A stretch of 64,000 nt of DNA from Roseospirillum parvum (GCF_900100455.1 NZ_FNCV01000011.1:1-64000), one strand, 5' to 3'; counted from the stretch's first letter, positions 1-12,800 are shown. The notes: generated from the letters alone by a model not told the origin. Made by a program: numbers and translations.

Positions 1-231
1 GTCGATGGCCTCGCCCTTGAAGTGGCAGGCCAGGGCTTCGGGCTGGCCCATGTCCATGGCGTGGCCATTCTCCATGGGGTGCCAGAAGTACAGGCTCAGC
101 GGCACATCGCCGGGCTGCTCCAGGTTCACCTCGGGCGTGTAGACAAGCTGGAAGTGGGCCTCGGCCGGCGCGGCCAGGGCGAGGCAGGCGGCGGCGCCAA
201 GCGCGGCGGGCAGGGTGGTGCGAAAACGCAT
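1..231 (-). CDS. DUF4198-type exported protein, N-terminal part (cut by window edge)
   Basis: The first 77 codons of a gene running off the left edge. The product starts MRFRTTLPAALG and has a clean Sec signal peptide with likely cleavage after PAEA, giving mature HFQLVYTPEVNL. A mature protein starting with His and followed by an F/Y-rich beta segment is typical of DUF4198 proteins, which are periplasmic and often sit beside TonB-dependent or nickel/cobalt uptake genes; I recognise this from N-terminal character only. The gene lies about 200 nt downstream of a cobalamin riboswitch on the same strand, which fits a role in cobalt or corrinoid uptake. That role is inference. The start ATG has only a weak, distant GGAGA. 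Confidence 0.7.
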   Translation of the reverse strand, partial: MRFRTTLPAALGAAACLALAAPAEAHFQLVYTPEVNLEQPGDVPLSLYFWHPMENGHAMDMGQPEALACHFKGEAID

Positions 232-435
232 GATGGGTCATGTCTCCATGGCATCGCCGGGCGACCTGGCGCCGGCGGTGGTCAAGGGAGACGCTGGGGA
301 ATGACGGCGAGGGCCGGGGCGACGTGGGTCGGATCGCGGGGGAGCCAAGACCATCGCCCTGATCGCCTCTCCGCGACGCTCACCCCGGCGTCCGGTGGGC
401 AACAACCGCGCCCCGGGACGGCCCGGGGGCGGGCG

Positions 436-715
436 ATGGCAGGTCTCCTGGCTCGCGGATCGTCACCGGTGTCCGGCCTTCCCGGGCGGGCGGGGGATTT
501 TCCCGGCCTGATGCCCAGTGGCTGTGTTGCCTCCGGCTGCCGGCAGTTGGGGCTGCCGCAACCTGGGGTGGACGCCGGCTGACCGCTTACAGTTGCGGGG
601 GCAGCCTCGGCCTTGGTCCTTTTGCCGGTGGCCGGAAGAGGTGCCTTCCGGGCCGGCGGCGGGACCGCACCGTGTTCCCTTTTCACCCGGAAAGCCAAGA
701 CCCTCCGGGCACCAT
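436..715 (-). promoter_or_regulatory. Cobalamin (AdoCbl) riboswitch
   Basis: Read on the minus strand the region carries, in order, the 5' GGTGCC element (708-714), the GAAAAGGGAAnnnGGTG block (about 666-687), CCCCGCAACTGTAAGCGGTC (581-600), GCCACTGG (514-521) and the B12 box AGCCAGGAGACCTGCC (438-453). These are the conserved blocks of the cobalamin riboswitch in the right order and spacing. It controls the DUF4198 gene and whatever follows beyond the window edge. The 232-435 stretch between aptamer and start codon is GC-rich, has a CCCGGG inverted repeat near 413-428, and probably holds the expression platform; I see no gene in it. Confidence 0.95.
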
Positions 716-724
716 CAGGCTTCG

Positions 725-752
725 ACCATACGCCGCGTCGGGGCTCTGTCAA
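725..752 (-). promoter_or_regulatory. Sigma70-type promoter of the riboswitch transcript
   Basis: TTGACA (747-752) and TATGGT (725-730) on the minus strand, 16 nt apart. The predicted start, near 718, falls just before the first conserved riboswitch block at 714, so promoter and aptamer fit each other. The remaining 753-1005 shows no gene. Confidence 0.7.
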
Positions 753-1005
753 GGCCGGGCGGGGGCGTCTGGCGCGGGCCCGGCCGCCTGCCGCGAGGGC
801 GCCGATCATCCCCGCTCCCTTGCCTGATCGCCCTTAAGGCAGTAAATGGAGGCGCAACACCGGGGGATGGTGGGCTCCCAAGGCCCGCCGTTGCCCGCCG
901 ACCGGTAAGGCGACGGCGCCCCTGGCAAAGGGGGTGTCGGGGGGCATCTTAAACGTCCCTGTCGCGCTCCGGGCCCCATATTGTGACGGCGTGCGCCGCC
1001 CGGTT

Positions 1006-1041
1006 TTCAGGGGGTCCGCCTGAATTTTTCCGATCCCTGAA
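1006..1041 (+). promoter_or_regulatory. Mutually exclusive hairpins in the pntAA leader
   Basis: TTCAGG (1006-1011) can pair with CCTGAA (1019-1024), which is followed directly by five T (1025-1029), a small intrinsic-terminator shape. The same left arm, extended to TTCAGGG, can instead pair with CCCTGAA (1035-1041). The element lies about 100 nt before pntAA. It could be an attenuator or simply a terminator; no ligand signature or leader peptide is evident. Confidence 0.35.
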
Positions 1042-1136
1042 GGCCCCCACGTGCCGCCCTTCCCAGAGGACGTTTCGAGGCAAGGGCGGCGCGGCCAAGG
1101 GGGACAACCAATCGCCAACGAGGGACTGATTCGCCC

Positions 1137-2294
1137 ATGAAGATCGCCATTCCCAAGGAGCGGCGCCCCAACGAGACACGCGTTGCGGCCTCGCCCGATA
1201 CGGTGAAGAAGTATGTCGGGTTCGGCTTCGACGTGGCTGTCGAGAAAGGCGCCGGCGCCGGCTCCAGCTTCACCGACGAGGCCTTCAAGCAGGTCGGGGC
1301 CACCATCGCCGCCGACGCCAAGGCGACCCTGAAGGACGCCGACATCGTGCTCAAGGTGGCCCGTCCCATGATGAAGGACGAGGGCACCGACGAGGTCGCC
1401 CTCTTGCCCAAGGGCGCGACCCTGGTCTGCCAGCTCGCCGCCCTGCAGAACAAGCCGCTGGCCGAAGCCCTGGCCAAGGCCGGGGTGGACGCCTTCGCCA
1501 TGGAGCTGATGCCGCGCATCTCGCGCGCCCAGTCGATGGACATCCTGTCCTCGCAGTCCAACCTGTCGGGCTACAAGGCGGTGGTCGACGCGGCGGCCGC
1601 CTTCACCAAGTGCTTCCCCATGATGATGACCGCCGCCGGCACCGTGGCCCCGGCCCGGGTGCTGGTCTTCGGGGCCGGGGTGGCGGGCCTTCAGGCCATC
1701 GCCACCGCCAAGCGCATGGGCGCGGTGGTCTATGCCACCGATGTCCGCCCGGCGACCCGCGAGCAGGTGGAAAGCCTGGGCGGCAAGTTCGTGGTGGTCG
1801 ACGAGGAGGCCGAGAAGCAGGCCGAGACCGCCGGCGGCTACGCCAAGGACCTGGGCGACGAGTACCGCAAGAAGCAGGCCGAGGTGATGTCCGAGCAGAT
1901 CGCCAAGGCCGACATCATCATCACCACCGCCCTGATCCCCGGCAAGCCGGCCCCCAAACTGGTCACCGCCGAGCAGGTGAAGAGCATGAAAACGGGCTCG
2001 GTGATCGTCGATCTGGCCGGCGAGACCGGTGGCAACTGCGAGTTGACCGAGTACGGCAAGACCGTCACCAAGCACGACGTGACCATCATCAGCCCGGCCA
2101 ACATGCCGGCCACGGTGGCCCGCGACGCCTCGACCCTGTTCGCCAAGAACCTGCTCAACTTCCTCACCCCCTTCGTCGACAAGGAAGCCGGCAAGGTGGC
2201 CTTCGACTGGGAGGACGACCTGGTCAAGGGCACCCTGATCGCGCGTGACGGCAAGGTGGTCCACAGCGCCCTGACGGGCTCGGGAGGCAACTGA
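1137..2294 (+). CDS. pntAA: Proton-translocating NAD(P)+ transhydrogenase, NAD(H)-binding subunit (alpha part 1)
   Basis: 385 residues. This is domain I of the membrane transhydrogenase, the peripheral cytoplasmic subunit that binds NAD(H) and passes hydride to NADP+ held by PntB, driven by the proton gradient. The start [17 protein letters not shown], the segment [14 protein letters not shown], and the Rossmann stretch [20 protein letters not shown] followed by ATDVRP match the R. rubrum subunit almost residue for residue. Length equals the split alphaproteobacterial form (about 384) rather than the fused enterobacterial PntA. GAGGGA lies about 10 nt before the ATG. Its stop shares one base with the pntAB start (TGATG), so translation is probably coupled. 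Confidence 0.97.
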   Translation: MKIAIPKERRPNETRVAASPDTVKKYVGFGFDVAVEKGAGAGSSFTDEAFKQVGATIAADAKATLKDADIVLKVARPMMKDEGTDEVALLPKGATLVCQLAALQNKPLAEALAKAGVDAFAMELMPRISRAQSMDILSSQSNLSGYKAVVDAAAAFTKCFPMMMTAAGTVAPARVLVFGAGVAGLQAIATAKRMGAVVYATDVRPATREQVESLGGKFVVVDEEAEKQAETAGGYAKDLGDEYRKKQAEVMSEQIAKADIIITTALIPGKPAPKLVTAEQVKSMKTGSVIVDLAGETGGNCELTEYGKTVTKHDVTIISPANMPATVARDASTLFAKNLLNFLTPFVDKEAGKVAFDWEDDLVKGTLIARDGKVVHSALTGSGGN

Positions 2295-2719
2295 TGTCCA
2301 ACAGCCAAACCCTCAGCGAAGCCGCCGGCAAGCTGGCCACCCAGGCCGAGGCGGTGGCCGAGAGCGCCAAGACCCTGGCCGTCCAGGCCGGTGGCGCCGA
2401 TGTGGTCGGGGGCGTCGCCGCCGCCGCCCACTCGGGCAACGAGTTCATGTACCTGTTCAGCATTTTCGTGCTGGCCTGTTTCGTCGGCTTCTACGTGGTG
2501 TGGAGCGTCACCCCGGCGCTGCACAGCCCGCTGATGGGCGTCACCAACGCCATCAGCTCGGTGATCATCGTCGGCGCGCTGATCGCCGCCGGCCCGGACA
2601 TCACCTCGACCTCCAAGGTGCTCGGCTTCATCGCCGTGCTGCTGGCCTCGATCAACATTTTCGGCGGGTTCATCGTGACCCAACGAATGTTGGCCATGTT
2701 CAAGAAAAAAGCCAAATAA
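2294..2719 (+). CDS. pntAB: Proton-translocating transhydrogenase, membrane subunit alpha part 2
   Basis: 141 residues forming the short membrane part of domain II. After a polar Ala/Glu-rich head of about 45 residues come three hydrophobic helices: [20 protein letters not shown], the [13 protein letters not shown] stretch, and the [19 protein letters not shown] stretch, then a basic tail MFKKKAK. Together with the nine or so helices of PntB it makes the proton channel. The existence of a separate pntAB gene is characteristic of alphaproteobacteria such as Rhodospirillum. It overlaps pntAA by one base and precedes pntB by 15 nt. Confidence 0.96.
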   Translation: MSNSQTLSEAAGKLATQAEAVAESAKTLAVQAGGADVVGGVAAAAHSGNEFMYLFSIFVLACFVGFYVVWSVTPALHSPLMGVTNAISSVIIVGALIAAGPDITSTSKVLGFIAVLLASINIFGGFIVTQRMLAMFKKKAK

Positions 2720-2734
2720 GGGAGGCGAACCGAA

Positions 2735-4126
2735 ATGACGGCTTCAAGCTTCACCATGTTCGCCTACCTGATCGCGGCGGTGCTGTTCATTCTGGCGCTG
2801 CGCGGTCTGAGTTCGCCGGAAACCGCCCGGCGGGGCAACCTCTACGGCATGGTCGGCATGGCCATTGCCATCCTCACCACCCTGATGTCGCCGGTGGTCG
2901 AAAGCTATGCCTACATCGTGGTCGCCCTGCTGATCGGCGGCTCGCTGGGCACGGTGATCGCCAAGAAGGTGCAGATGACGGCGCTGCCCCAGCTGGTGGC
3001 GGCCTTCCACTCGCTGGTCGGCATGGCCGCCGTGCTGGTCGCCTTCGGGGCGCTGCTGACGCCCGAGGCCTATGGCATCGGCGCGGTGGGCAGCATCCGC
3101 ATGGGCTCCCTCATCGAAATGAGCCTGGGCACGGCGATCGGCGCCATCACCTTCACCGGCTCGGTGATCGCCTTTGCCAAGTTGCAGGGCCTGATGTCGG
3201 GCAATCCCATCGTCTTCGACAACCAGCACCGCCTGAACGCGGCCCTGGGTATCGGCCTTCTGGTGCTGATCGTGCTGTTCGCCAGCACCGAGAGCACCAC
3301 CCTGTTCGTGGTCCTCACCCTGGTCGCCCTGGCCCTGGGCGTGCTGATCATCATCCCCATCGGCGGCGCCGACATGCCGGTGGTGATTTCCATGCTCAAC
3401 AGCTACTCGGGCTGGGCGGCGGCCGGCATCGGCTTCACCCTGGGCAACAGCCTCTTGATCGTGGCCGGCGCCCTGGTCGGCTCGTCGGGTGCCATTCTCT
3501 CGTACATCATGTGCAAGGGCATGAACCGCTCGATCATCAACGTGGTGCTGGGCGGCTTCGGCGGCGATCAGGCCACCGCCACCATGACCAGCGGCGACAA
3601 GGCGGCCAAGCCGGGCTCGGCCGATGACGCGGCGTTCATCATGAAGAACGCCTCCAAGGTCATCATCGTCCCCGGGTACGGCATGGCCGTCGCCCAGGCC
3701 CAGCACGCCCTGCGCGAGATGGGCGACAAGCTGAAGGCCGAGGGCGTCGACGTGCGCTACGCCATCCACCCGGTGGCCGGGCGCATGCCGGGGCACATGA
3801 ACGTGCTGCTGGCCGAGGCCTCGGTGCCCTATGACGAGGTGTTCGAACTGGAGGAGATCAATCACGAGTTCTCCACCGCCGATGTCGCCTACATCATCGG
3901 GGCCAACGACGTCACCAACCCGGTGGCCAAGACCGACCCTTCGAGCCCCATCGCCGGGATGCCGATCCTCGACGTGGAGAAGGCCAAGACGGTGCTCTTC
4001 GTCAAGCGGTCCCTGTCGCCCGGCTATGCCGGCGTCGACAACCCGCTGTTCTACGCCGACAACACCATGATGCTGTTCGGTGACGCCAAGAAGATGACCG
4101 AGGAAGTGGTCGCGGCGCTCGATTAG
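2735..4126 (+). CDS. pntB: Proton-translocating transhydrogenase, beta subunit
   Basis: 463 residues. The first 270 or so are strongly hydrophobic (multiple helices, domain II); the last 180 form the NADP(H)-binding domain III, with VIIVPGYGMAVAQAQ, HPVAGRMPGHMNVLLAEA, YIIGANDVTNP and the terminal VFVKRS-like segment (VLFVKRSLSPGYAGVDNPLF) that are invariant in PntB. Domain III accepts hydride from PntAA and its redox state is coupled to proton movement; the physiological output is NADPH. GGGAGG lies 10 nt upstream of the ATG. It is the last gene of the operon, followed by an intrinsic terminator. Confidence 0.97.
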   Translation: MTASSFTMFAYLIAAVLFILALRGLSSPETARRGNLYGMVGMAIAILTTLMSPVVESYAYIVVALLIGGSLGTVIAKKVQMTALPQLVAAFHSLVGMAAVLVAFGALLTPEAYGIGAVGSIRMGSLIEMSLGTAIGAITFTGSVIAFAKLQGLMSGNPIVFDNQHRLNAALGIGLLVLIVLFASTESTTLFVVLTLVALALGVLIIIPIGGADMPVVISMLNSYSGWAAAGIGFTLGNSLLIVAGALVGSSGAILSYIMCKGMNRSIINVVLGGFGGDQATATMTSGDKAAKPGSADDAAFIMKNASKVIIVPGYGMAVAQAQHALREMGDKLKAEGVDVRYAIHPVAGRMPGHMNVLLAEASVPYDEVFELEEINHEFSTADVAYIIGANDVTNPVAKTDPSSPIAGMPILDVEKAKTVLFVKRSLSPGYAGVDNPLFYADNTMMLFGDAKKMTEEVVAALD

Positions 4127-4147
4127 GCGCGCCGAAACGATGACCGA

Positions 4148-4181
4148 GGGGCTCCATCCCACCAGGGATGGAGCCCTTCTT
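4148..4181 (+). terminator. Intrinsic terminator of the pnt operon
   Basis: GGGCTCCATCC and GGATGGAGCCC form an 11-bp perfect stem around a 7-nt loop, followed by TTCTT. It lies 22 nt after the pntB stop. Confidence 0.9.
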
Positions 4182-4266
4182 CCGTGGTCCAACCCTGGAC
4201 ATCGGCCGGGGCAGGGGCTACCTGTGATGTGAGTCTGGCTGGCATTTGACTCGGGGGAATGACGAC

Positions 4267-6329
4267 GTGTCTGGAGCTGAGGGTAACGGGTCCGGGGATC
4301 TGGTGCTGGCGGGGGAGTTCCCGACGCCCGATCTGGAGCAATGGCGGGGACTGGTGGACAAGGCGCTGAAAGGCGCCCCGTTCGACAAGAAACTGCTGAC
4401 CCGAACGGCGGAGGGGCTGACCGTCCAGCCGCTCTACACCCGCGCCGACATGCCCCCGGCGCCGGCCGGCCTGCCCGGCTTTGCGCCCTTCACCCGGGGC
4501 CGCACGGCGGCCGCCGGGGCGCTCGCCGGGTGGGAGATCCGCCAGACCTTCGCCCATCCCGACCCGGCCCACAGCAACCGCGAGATCCTGCTTGAGCTGA
4601 ACCGGGGCGTGGAGGGCCTGGCCCTGGTGCTCGATCCCGAGGGCCGGCGTGGCATCAAGGTGCGCCGCGCCGCCGACCTGGACCGCGTGCTGGCCGAGGT
4701 GCGCCTCGATCTGGCCCCGGTTTCCGTCGAGGCCGGCCGCCACGGCTTCGCCGCCGCCACCCTGATGCTGCACAAGTGGGCCGCCTCGGGCGCCGCGCCG
4801 GACGCCATTCGGGGCAGTCTCAACGTCGATCCGCTGGGCACCCTGGCCGCCGAGGGCCGCCTTGCCGCGCCGCTCAAGGACGAGTTGGCCCGCGCCGCCG
4901 CCCTGGCCGCCCATGTCGCCGAGGCGTGGCCCGGGGTGCGCGCCCTGACCGTGGCCACCGACGCCCACGTCGACGCCGGCGCCACCGACGCCCAGGAACT
5001 GGCCATCGCCCTGGCCGGCGGGGTGGCCACCCTGAAAGCCCTGGAGGCGGCCGGGGTGGGCCTGGAAACTGCCCTGTCGCAGCTTCAGTTCCGGCTTTCC
5101 GTGGGGGCCGATTTCTTCAAGGGCATCGCCAAGTTGCGCGCCTTCCGCCAACTGTGGTGCCGCCTCGCCGAGGCCTGCGGGGCCGAGGGCGCGGCCCGGG
5201 GCGCGGTCATCCACGCCGTCACCGCCGGCCCCATGATGAGCCGGCGCGACCCCTGGGTGAACATCCTGCGGGCCACCGTGGGCGCCTTCGCCGCCGGGGT
5301 CGGCGGGGCCGACGCCATCACCGTGCGCCCCTTCGACGCTACCCTCGGCCTGCCGGCCGATCTGGCCCGCCGCATCGCTCGCAACACCCAGCTGATCCTG
5401 AAAGAGGAAAGCAACCTGCACCGGGTGATCGACCCGGCCGGCGGCGCTTGGGCCCTGGAAACCCTGAGCGCCGAGCTGGCCGCCAGGGCCTGGGAAACCT
5501 TCCGCGACCTGGAGCGCCGGGGCGGTCTGCCCGCCGTGCTGGCCGACGGCTCGCTGGCCGACGATCTGGCCCAAAGCTGGGCCGCCCGGGCCGCCGCCCT
5601 GGCCCGTCGCAAGGAGCCGGTGACCGGCGTCTCCGAGTTCCCCAACCTGACCGAGGAATTGCCCGAGCCGACGCCCCGGCCCGACCCGGCCAGCCTGCCC
5701 GACAGTCCCCCCCCGGCCGGCGGCGAGCCCGATCTGGCCGCCCTGGCCGCCGACCCGGTGGGCGGCGCCATCGCCGCCCTAAAGGCTGGCGCGGCGCTCG
5801 ACGCCGTCTCCGCCGCCCTCGCCGGGGCGGCGGACGAGTTGGCCTCCGGCCCGCTGCCGAGCCACCGCCTGGGCGAGGATTTCGAGGCCCTGCGCGATGC
5901 CGCCGACGCCCACAAGGCGGCCCACGGCGCCTGGCCGGGCATCTTCTCGGCCAACCTCGGCCCGGTCGCCGAGCACACGGCGCGCGCCACCTTCGCCCGC
6001 AACCTGTTCGAGGCCGGCGGCGTCCAGGCCCTGCCCGGAAGCGGCGCCACCGACCCGGCCGAGCTGGCCAAGGCCTTCGCCGACAGCGGCGCCCAGGCGG
6101 CGGTGATCTGTGGCAACGATGCCCGCTACGAGGAACTGGCCGTGCCCGTCGCCCAGGCCCTCAAGGCGGCCGGCTGCAAGGTGCTCTATCTGGCCGGCAA
6201 GCCGGGCGAGGCCGAGGCCGACTGGCGGGCCGCCGGCATCGACGGGTTCATCCATCTCGGCGGCCCGGTGCTCGAGGTGCTGACAGACCTTCACGCCCGC
6301 CTGGGCGTCGCCGCCAAGGGAGAGACGCG

Positions 6330-6333
<4 letters not shown>
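4267..6333 (+). CDS. mutA: Methylmalonyl-CoA mutase, small (alpha-like) subunit
   Basis: 688 residues from the GTG at 4267, preferred because GGGGGA lies 8 nt before it; an in-frame TTG at 4246 would add seven residues but has no ribosome site. The protein has the substrate-type TIM barrel ([24 protein letters not shown], then the [26 protein letters not shown] stretch) and a C-terminal flavodoxin-like domain, but it lacks the D-x-H-x-x-G corrinoid signature, as expected for the non-catalytic small subunit. With MutB it interconverts succinyl-CoA and methylmalonyl-CoA in propionate and ethylmalonyl-CoA-type metabolism. The stop overlaps the mutB start (ATGA). Confidence 0.93.
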
Positions 6334-8534
<2,201 letters not shown>

Positions 8535-8545
8535 CACCCGGCCCG

Positions 8546-9565
8546 ATGTCTCAGCCCGCCGCCGCCGCCCAGCCGGTCCGCCGCCAGCTTTCCCTCGACG
8601 ACTACGTGGCCGGGGTGAGGGCCGGCGACCGCGCCATCCTGGCCCGCGCCATCACCCTGGTGGAAAGCCGCCGGGCCGAGCACCGCGCCCTGGCCCGCGA
8701 TCTGCTCCAGGCGGTGCTGCCCTTCACCGGGGCCGCCCAGCGGGTCGGCATCACCGGGGTGCCCGGGGTCGGCAAGTCGACCTTCATCGAGGCCCTGGGC
8801 GGCCTGCTGACCGGGCAGGGCCACAAGGTCGCCGTGCTGGCCATCGATCCCTCGTCGTCGCGCTCCGGGGGCTCGATCCTCGGCGACAAGACGCGCATGG
8901 AGACCCTGTCCCAGAACCCGGCCGCCTTCATCCGTCCCTCGCCCTCGGCCGGACGGCTCGGCGGGGTCACCCGGATGACCCGCGAAACCATGCTGCTTTG
9001 CGAGGCCGCCGGCTACGACGTCATCCTGGTCGAAACCGTCGGCGCCGGGCAGAACGAAACCGTGGTCGCCGATATGGTCGACTTCTTCCTGGTCCTCATG
9101 CTGCCCGGGGCTGGCGACGAACTCCAGGGCATCAAGAAAGGCGTGCTGGAACTGGCCGACATGATCGCCGTCAACAAATGCGACGGCGACAACGACCACC
9201 GGGCCGGCGCCGCCGTGCGCGAATACAAAAGCGCCCTGCATATCCTCAATCCGGCCTCGCCCACTTGGTCGCCGCCGGTGGTGCCGTGCTCGGGGCTGAC
9301 CGGGCAGGGCCTCAAGGCCCTGTGGGAGCACATCGACCGCCACCGCCGCCTGATGCACGACAGCGGCGAACGCACCGCCCGGCGCCAGGACCAGATGGTC
9401 CGCTGGATGCGCAGCATGCTGGAAGACGGCCTGATGGAACGCTTCCAGAACCACCCCCAGGTGGCCCACACCCTGCCCGACATGGAAAGCCAAGTGGCCC
9501 AGGGAACCCTCGCCCCCAGCCTCGCCGTCGACCACCTGCTCGCCACCTTCACCGGCCAGGAGTGA
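8546..9565 (+). CDS. meaB: Methylmalonyl-CoA mutase-associated G-protein chaperone MeaB
   Basis: 339 residues, GTPase of the ArgK/MeaB (G3E-related) family. Walker A is GVPGVGKST (about residues 71-79), followed by VAVLAIDPSSSRSGGSILGDKTRME, here cited by its core AIDPSSSRSGGS; a later ETVGAGQNET and NKCDGDN (base recognition) complete the G motifs. MeaB docks on methylmalonyl-CoA mutase, gates loading of adenosylcobalamin and protects the enzyme from inactivation. It lies 11 nt after mutB with no obvious Shine-Dalgarno, so it is probably translated by coupling. The C-terminal dimerisation arm (RWMRSMLEDGLMERF) is present; the length is normal. Confidence 0.96.
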   Translation: MSQPAAAAQPVRRQLSLDDYVAGVRAGDRAILARAITLVESRRAEHRALARDLLQAVLPFTGAAQRVGITGVPGVGKSTFIEALGGLLTGQGHKVAVLAIDPSSSRSGGSILGDKTRMETLSQNPAAFIRPSPSAGRLGGVTRMTRETMLLCEAAGYDVILVETVGAGQNETVVADMVDFFLVLMLPGAGDELQGIKKGVLELADMIAVNKCDGDNDHRAGAAVREYKSALHILNPASPTWSPPVVPCSGLTGQGLKALWEHIDRHRRLMHDSGERTARRQDQMVRWMRSMLEDGLMERFQNHPQVAHTLPDMESQVAQGTLAPSLAVDHLLATFTGQE

Positions 9566-9593
9566 ACCGCCAACGGTCGGGGTGTGGCCGCCA

Positions 9594-9785
9594 CCGCCAA
9601 TGGGGCGCGGCCCCCTTGGAACCCCCGCCGGGGGGACCAGGGGCCCCCCCGGACCCCCGCCGTGAATCAAAACCCCACAGAGGGGGGCAAGCCCCCTCTG
9701 TGGGGTTTTAAGTCGTGGTGGGGTCTGGGGAGGCCCCCGGCCTCCCCAGCGGGGTTCCAAGGGGCGGCGCCCCTTGGCGGTGGTC
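9594..9785. repeat. Nested palindromic intergenic element
   Basis: About 190 nt built as shells of inverted repeats. The outer arms, near 9594-9633 and 9750-9785, read CCGCCAATGGGGCGCGGCCC and, inverted on the other side, a near copy with the same GGGGCG, CCTTGGAACCCC order. Middle arms carry GGGACC/GGGTCT-type G-runs, and the centre is the perfect hairpin listed separately at 9669-9709. The whole segment could fold into one long cruciform or RNA rod. It separates the converging meaB and RND genes. Such GC-rich mosaics look like dispersed repeats rather than unique DNA, but copy number cannot be judged here. Confidence 0.75.
9669..9709. terminator. Bidirectional intrinsic terminator
   Basis: AAAACCCCACAGAGGGGG and its exact reverse complement flank a 5-nt loop, an 18-bp perfect stem. 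The outer ends are A4 on the left and T4 on the right, so either strand gives a stem followed by U residues. It lies between converging meaB and the RND pump gene. Confidence 0.88.
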
Positions 9786-9808
9786 GCCGCGCCTCGGCGG
9801 TCGGCGGA

Positions 9809-12800
9809 TCAGCCCTGGCCGGCGCCCACGCGGCCGGTGAGTTGGCGGATGATGGTGTAGAACAGGGGCACCAGCAGGGTTCCCAGGATGGTGGCGGCGA
9901 GCATGCCGCCCAGCACGCCGGAGCCGATGGCGTTGCGGCCCGCCGAGCCGGCGCCGGAGCTGATGACCAGCGGCGTGACGCCGAGGCCGAAGGCCATCGA
10001 GGTCATGACGATGGGTCGGAAGCGTTGGCGGGCGGCTTCGACCACGGCGGTCAGCAGGGGTTCGCCGGATTCCTGACGGTGGCGGGCGAACTCGACGATC
10101 AGGATGGCGTTCTTGCCGGTCAGGCCGATGGTGGTGAGGATGCCGACCTGGAAGAACACGTCGTTGGCGAAGCCGCCGACCAGGGCGGCGAGCAGGGCGC
10201 CCAGCACGCCCAGGGGCATGGCGAACATGACCGCCACCGGGATGGCCCAGCTTTCATAGAGCGCGGCCAGGGAGAGGAACACGGCGGCCAGCGACAGGGC
10301 GTAGAGCAGGGGGGCCTGACCGCCGGTCTGGCGTTCCTCCAGCGACAGGCCGGTCCAGGCCAGATCGAAGCCGGGGGGCAGTTGGCCGGCCAGACGCTCC
10401 ATTTCGTCCATGGCTTCGCCGGTGGTCACCCCGGGGACCGGCTGACCCTGCAACTGCATGGCGGGCATGCCGTTGTAGCGATAGAGCCCCTGTGGCCCGA
10501 AGCGCCACGAGCCGTCGGCGAAGTTGGAGAAGGGGACCAGCCCGCCGCTCTCGTTGCGCACCCGCCAGCGTTCGATGTCGTCCGGGGTGCTGCGGGCGTC
10601 GGGTTCGCCCTGCACGTAGACCTTCTTGATCCGGCCGCGGTCCAGGAAGTCGTTGACGTAGCTGCCCGACCAGGCGGTGGACAGCAACTGGGAGACATCG
10701 GCCGCGGTGAGGCCCATGGCGCCGGCCTTGCGCCAGTCCACGTCGAGGAAGAACTGCGGCGCGTCTTCCAGGCCGTTGGGCCGGATCGAGCCGATCATCG
10801 GGCTTTGCGAGGCCATGCCCATCAACTGGTTGCGGGCGGCCAGAAGCTCGTCGTGGGTCTGCCCGGCGCGGGCCTGGAGGTAGACGTCGAAGCCCGAGAC
10901 GTTGCCCAGCTCGATCACCGCCGGCGGCACCACGGGGAAGATCATCGCCCCCTGGACTCCGCTCAAGGCGCCCCAGGCGCGCCCGGCGATGGCCTGGACG
11001 CCCTGGTCGGGGCGCGGGCGTTCGTCCCAGTCCTTCAGGCGCACGAAGCCGATGCCGGTGTTCTGGCCCGAGCCGGCGAAGCTGAAGCCGACCACGGTGA
11101 ACAGGCCTTCGACGTTTTCCGCCTCGGCGTTCAGGAAGTGGTCCTCGATGTGGGTCATCACCTCGCGGGTCTGCTGGGCGGTCGAGCCGGCCGGCCCCTG
11201 GACCAGGACGAACAGGATGCCCTGGTCCTCGTCGGGCAGGAAGCCGGTCGGGGTCTGGGTGAACAGAACGCCCATGCCGCCGACCAGGGCGAGGTAGATC
11301 AGGCCGAGGCGCAAGGGGCGCTTGACGATGCCGCCGACGCCCTTGGCGTAGCGCTCGGTCAGCCAGGTGAAGCTGTTGTTGAACCAGGCCAGCGGGCCGC
11401 GCTTGGGGTGGGTCTGGCGGGCCTTCAGCAGGGTGGCGCACAGCGCCGGCGACAGGGTCAACGCGACCACCACCGAGAGGATCATGGCCGAGACGATGGC
11501 CACCGAGAACTGGCGATAGATGACCCCGGTCGAGCCGCCGAAGAAGGCCATCGGCACGAACACCGCCGACAGCACCAGGGCGATGCCGATCAGCGCCCCG
11601 GTGATCTGGCCCATGGACTTGCGGGTGGCCTCGCGCGGGTCGAGGTCTTCCTCCTCCATGATGCGCTCGACGTTTTCCACCACCACGATGGCGTCATCGA
11701 CCAGAAGGCCGATGGCCAGCACCATGGCCAGCATGGTCAGGGTGTTGATGGAAAAACCGAAGGCGGCCAGCACCCCGAAGGTGCCGAGCAGCACCACCGG
11801 CACCGCCAGGGTGGGAATCAGGGTGGCCCGGATGTTGCCGAGGAACAGCAGCATGACCACGAAGACCAGCACGATGGCCTCGAACAGGGTGGCCACCACC
11901 TCCTCGATGGAGATCTTGACGAACGGCGTGGTGTCGTAGGGGATGGTGTAGGTGATCCCCTCGGGGAAGAACTGGGCCAACTCGTCCATGCGCGCCTTGA
12001 CCCGATTGGCGGTGTCCAGGGCGTTGGCCCCGCTGGCCAGCCGGAGTGCCATGCCGGCCGCCGGGCGGCCCTTGTAGCGCGGGATGGTGCGGTAGCTCTC
12101 GGCCCCGATCTCCACCCGGGCGACGTCCTTCAGCAGGACCAGCCCGCCGTCGGTTTCGGCCCGCACCACCACCTGTTCGAAGTCGGTCGGCGTGGTCAGC
12201 AGCGACTGGGCGGTGATGGTGGCGTTGATGGCCTGGCCCTCCGGCGCCGGCAGGGCGCCGAACTGGCCGGCCGAGATCTGGGCGTTCTGGGCCGACACGG
12301 CGGCCACCACGTCGGACGGGGCCAGCTCGTAGGCGGCCAGACGTTCCGGGTCGAGCCAGATGCGCATGGCATAGGGCGAGCCGAAGACGGTGACCTCGCC
12401 GACGCCCTCGATGCGGCTGATCTCTTCCTCCAGGTTGGAGGCCAGATAGTCGGACAGGTCGACATCGTTGAGGTCGGACTGGGCGGCCCCTTCCTCGGCG
12501 ATCAGGCCGATCACCATCAGGAAGCCGGCGGCCGACTTCTCCACCGTCACGCCCTGGCGCTGGACCGCCTCGGGCAGCAGCGGGGTGGCCTGCGAGAGCT
12601 TGTTCTGCACCTGGACCTGGGCGATGTCCGGATCGGTGCCGGTCTCGAAGGTCAGGGTGATCTCGGCCGAGCCGGCGGCGTTGGAGGTGGACGACAGGTA
12701 GCGCAGGCCATCAAGCCCGGTCATCTGCTGTTCGATGACCTGGGTGACGGTGCTCTCCACGGTGCGCGCCGAGGCGCCGGGATAGTTGGCGCTTACGTTG

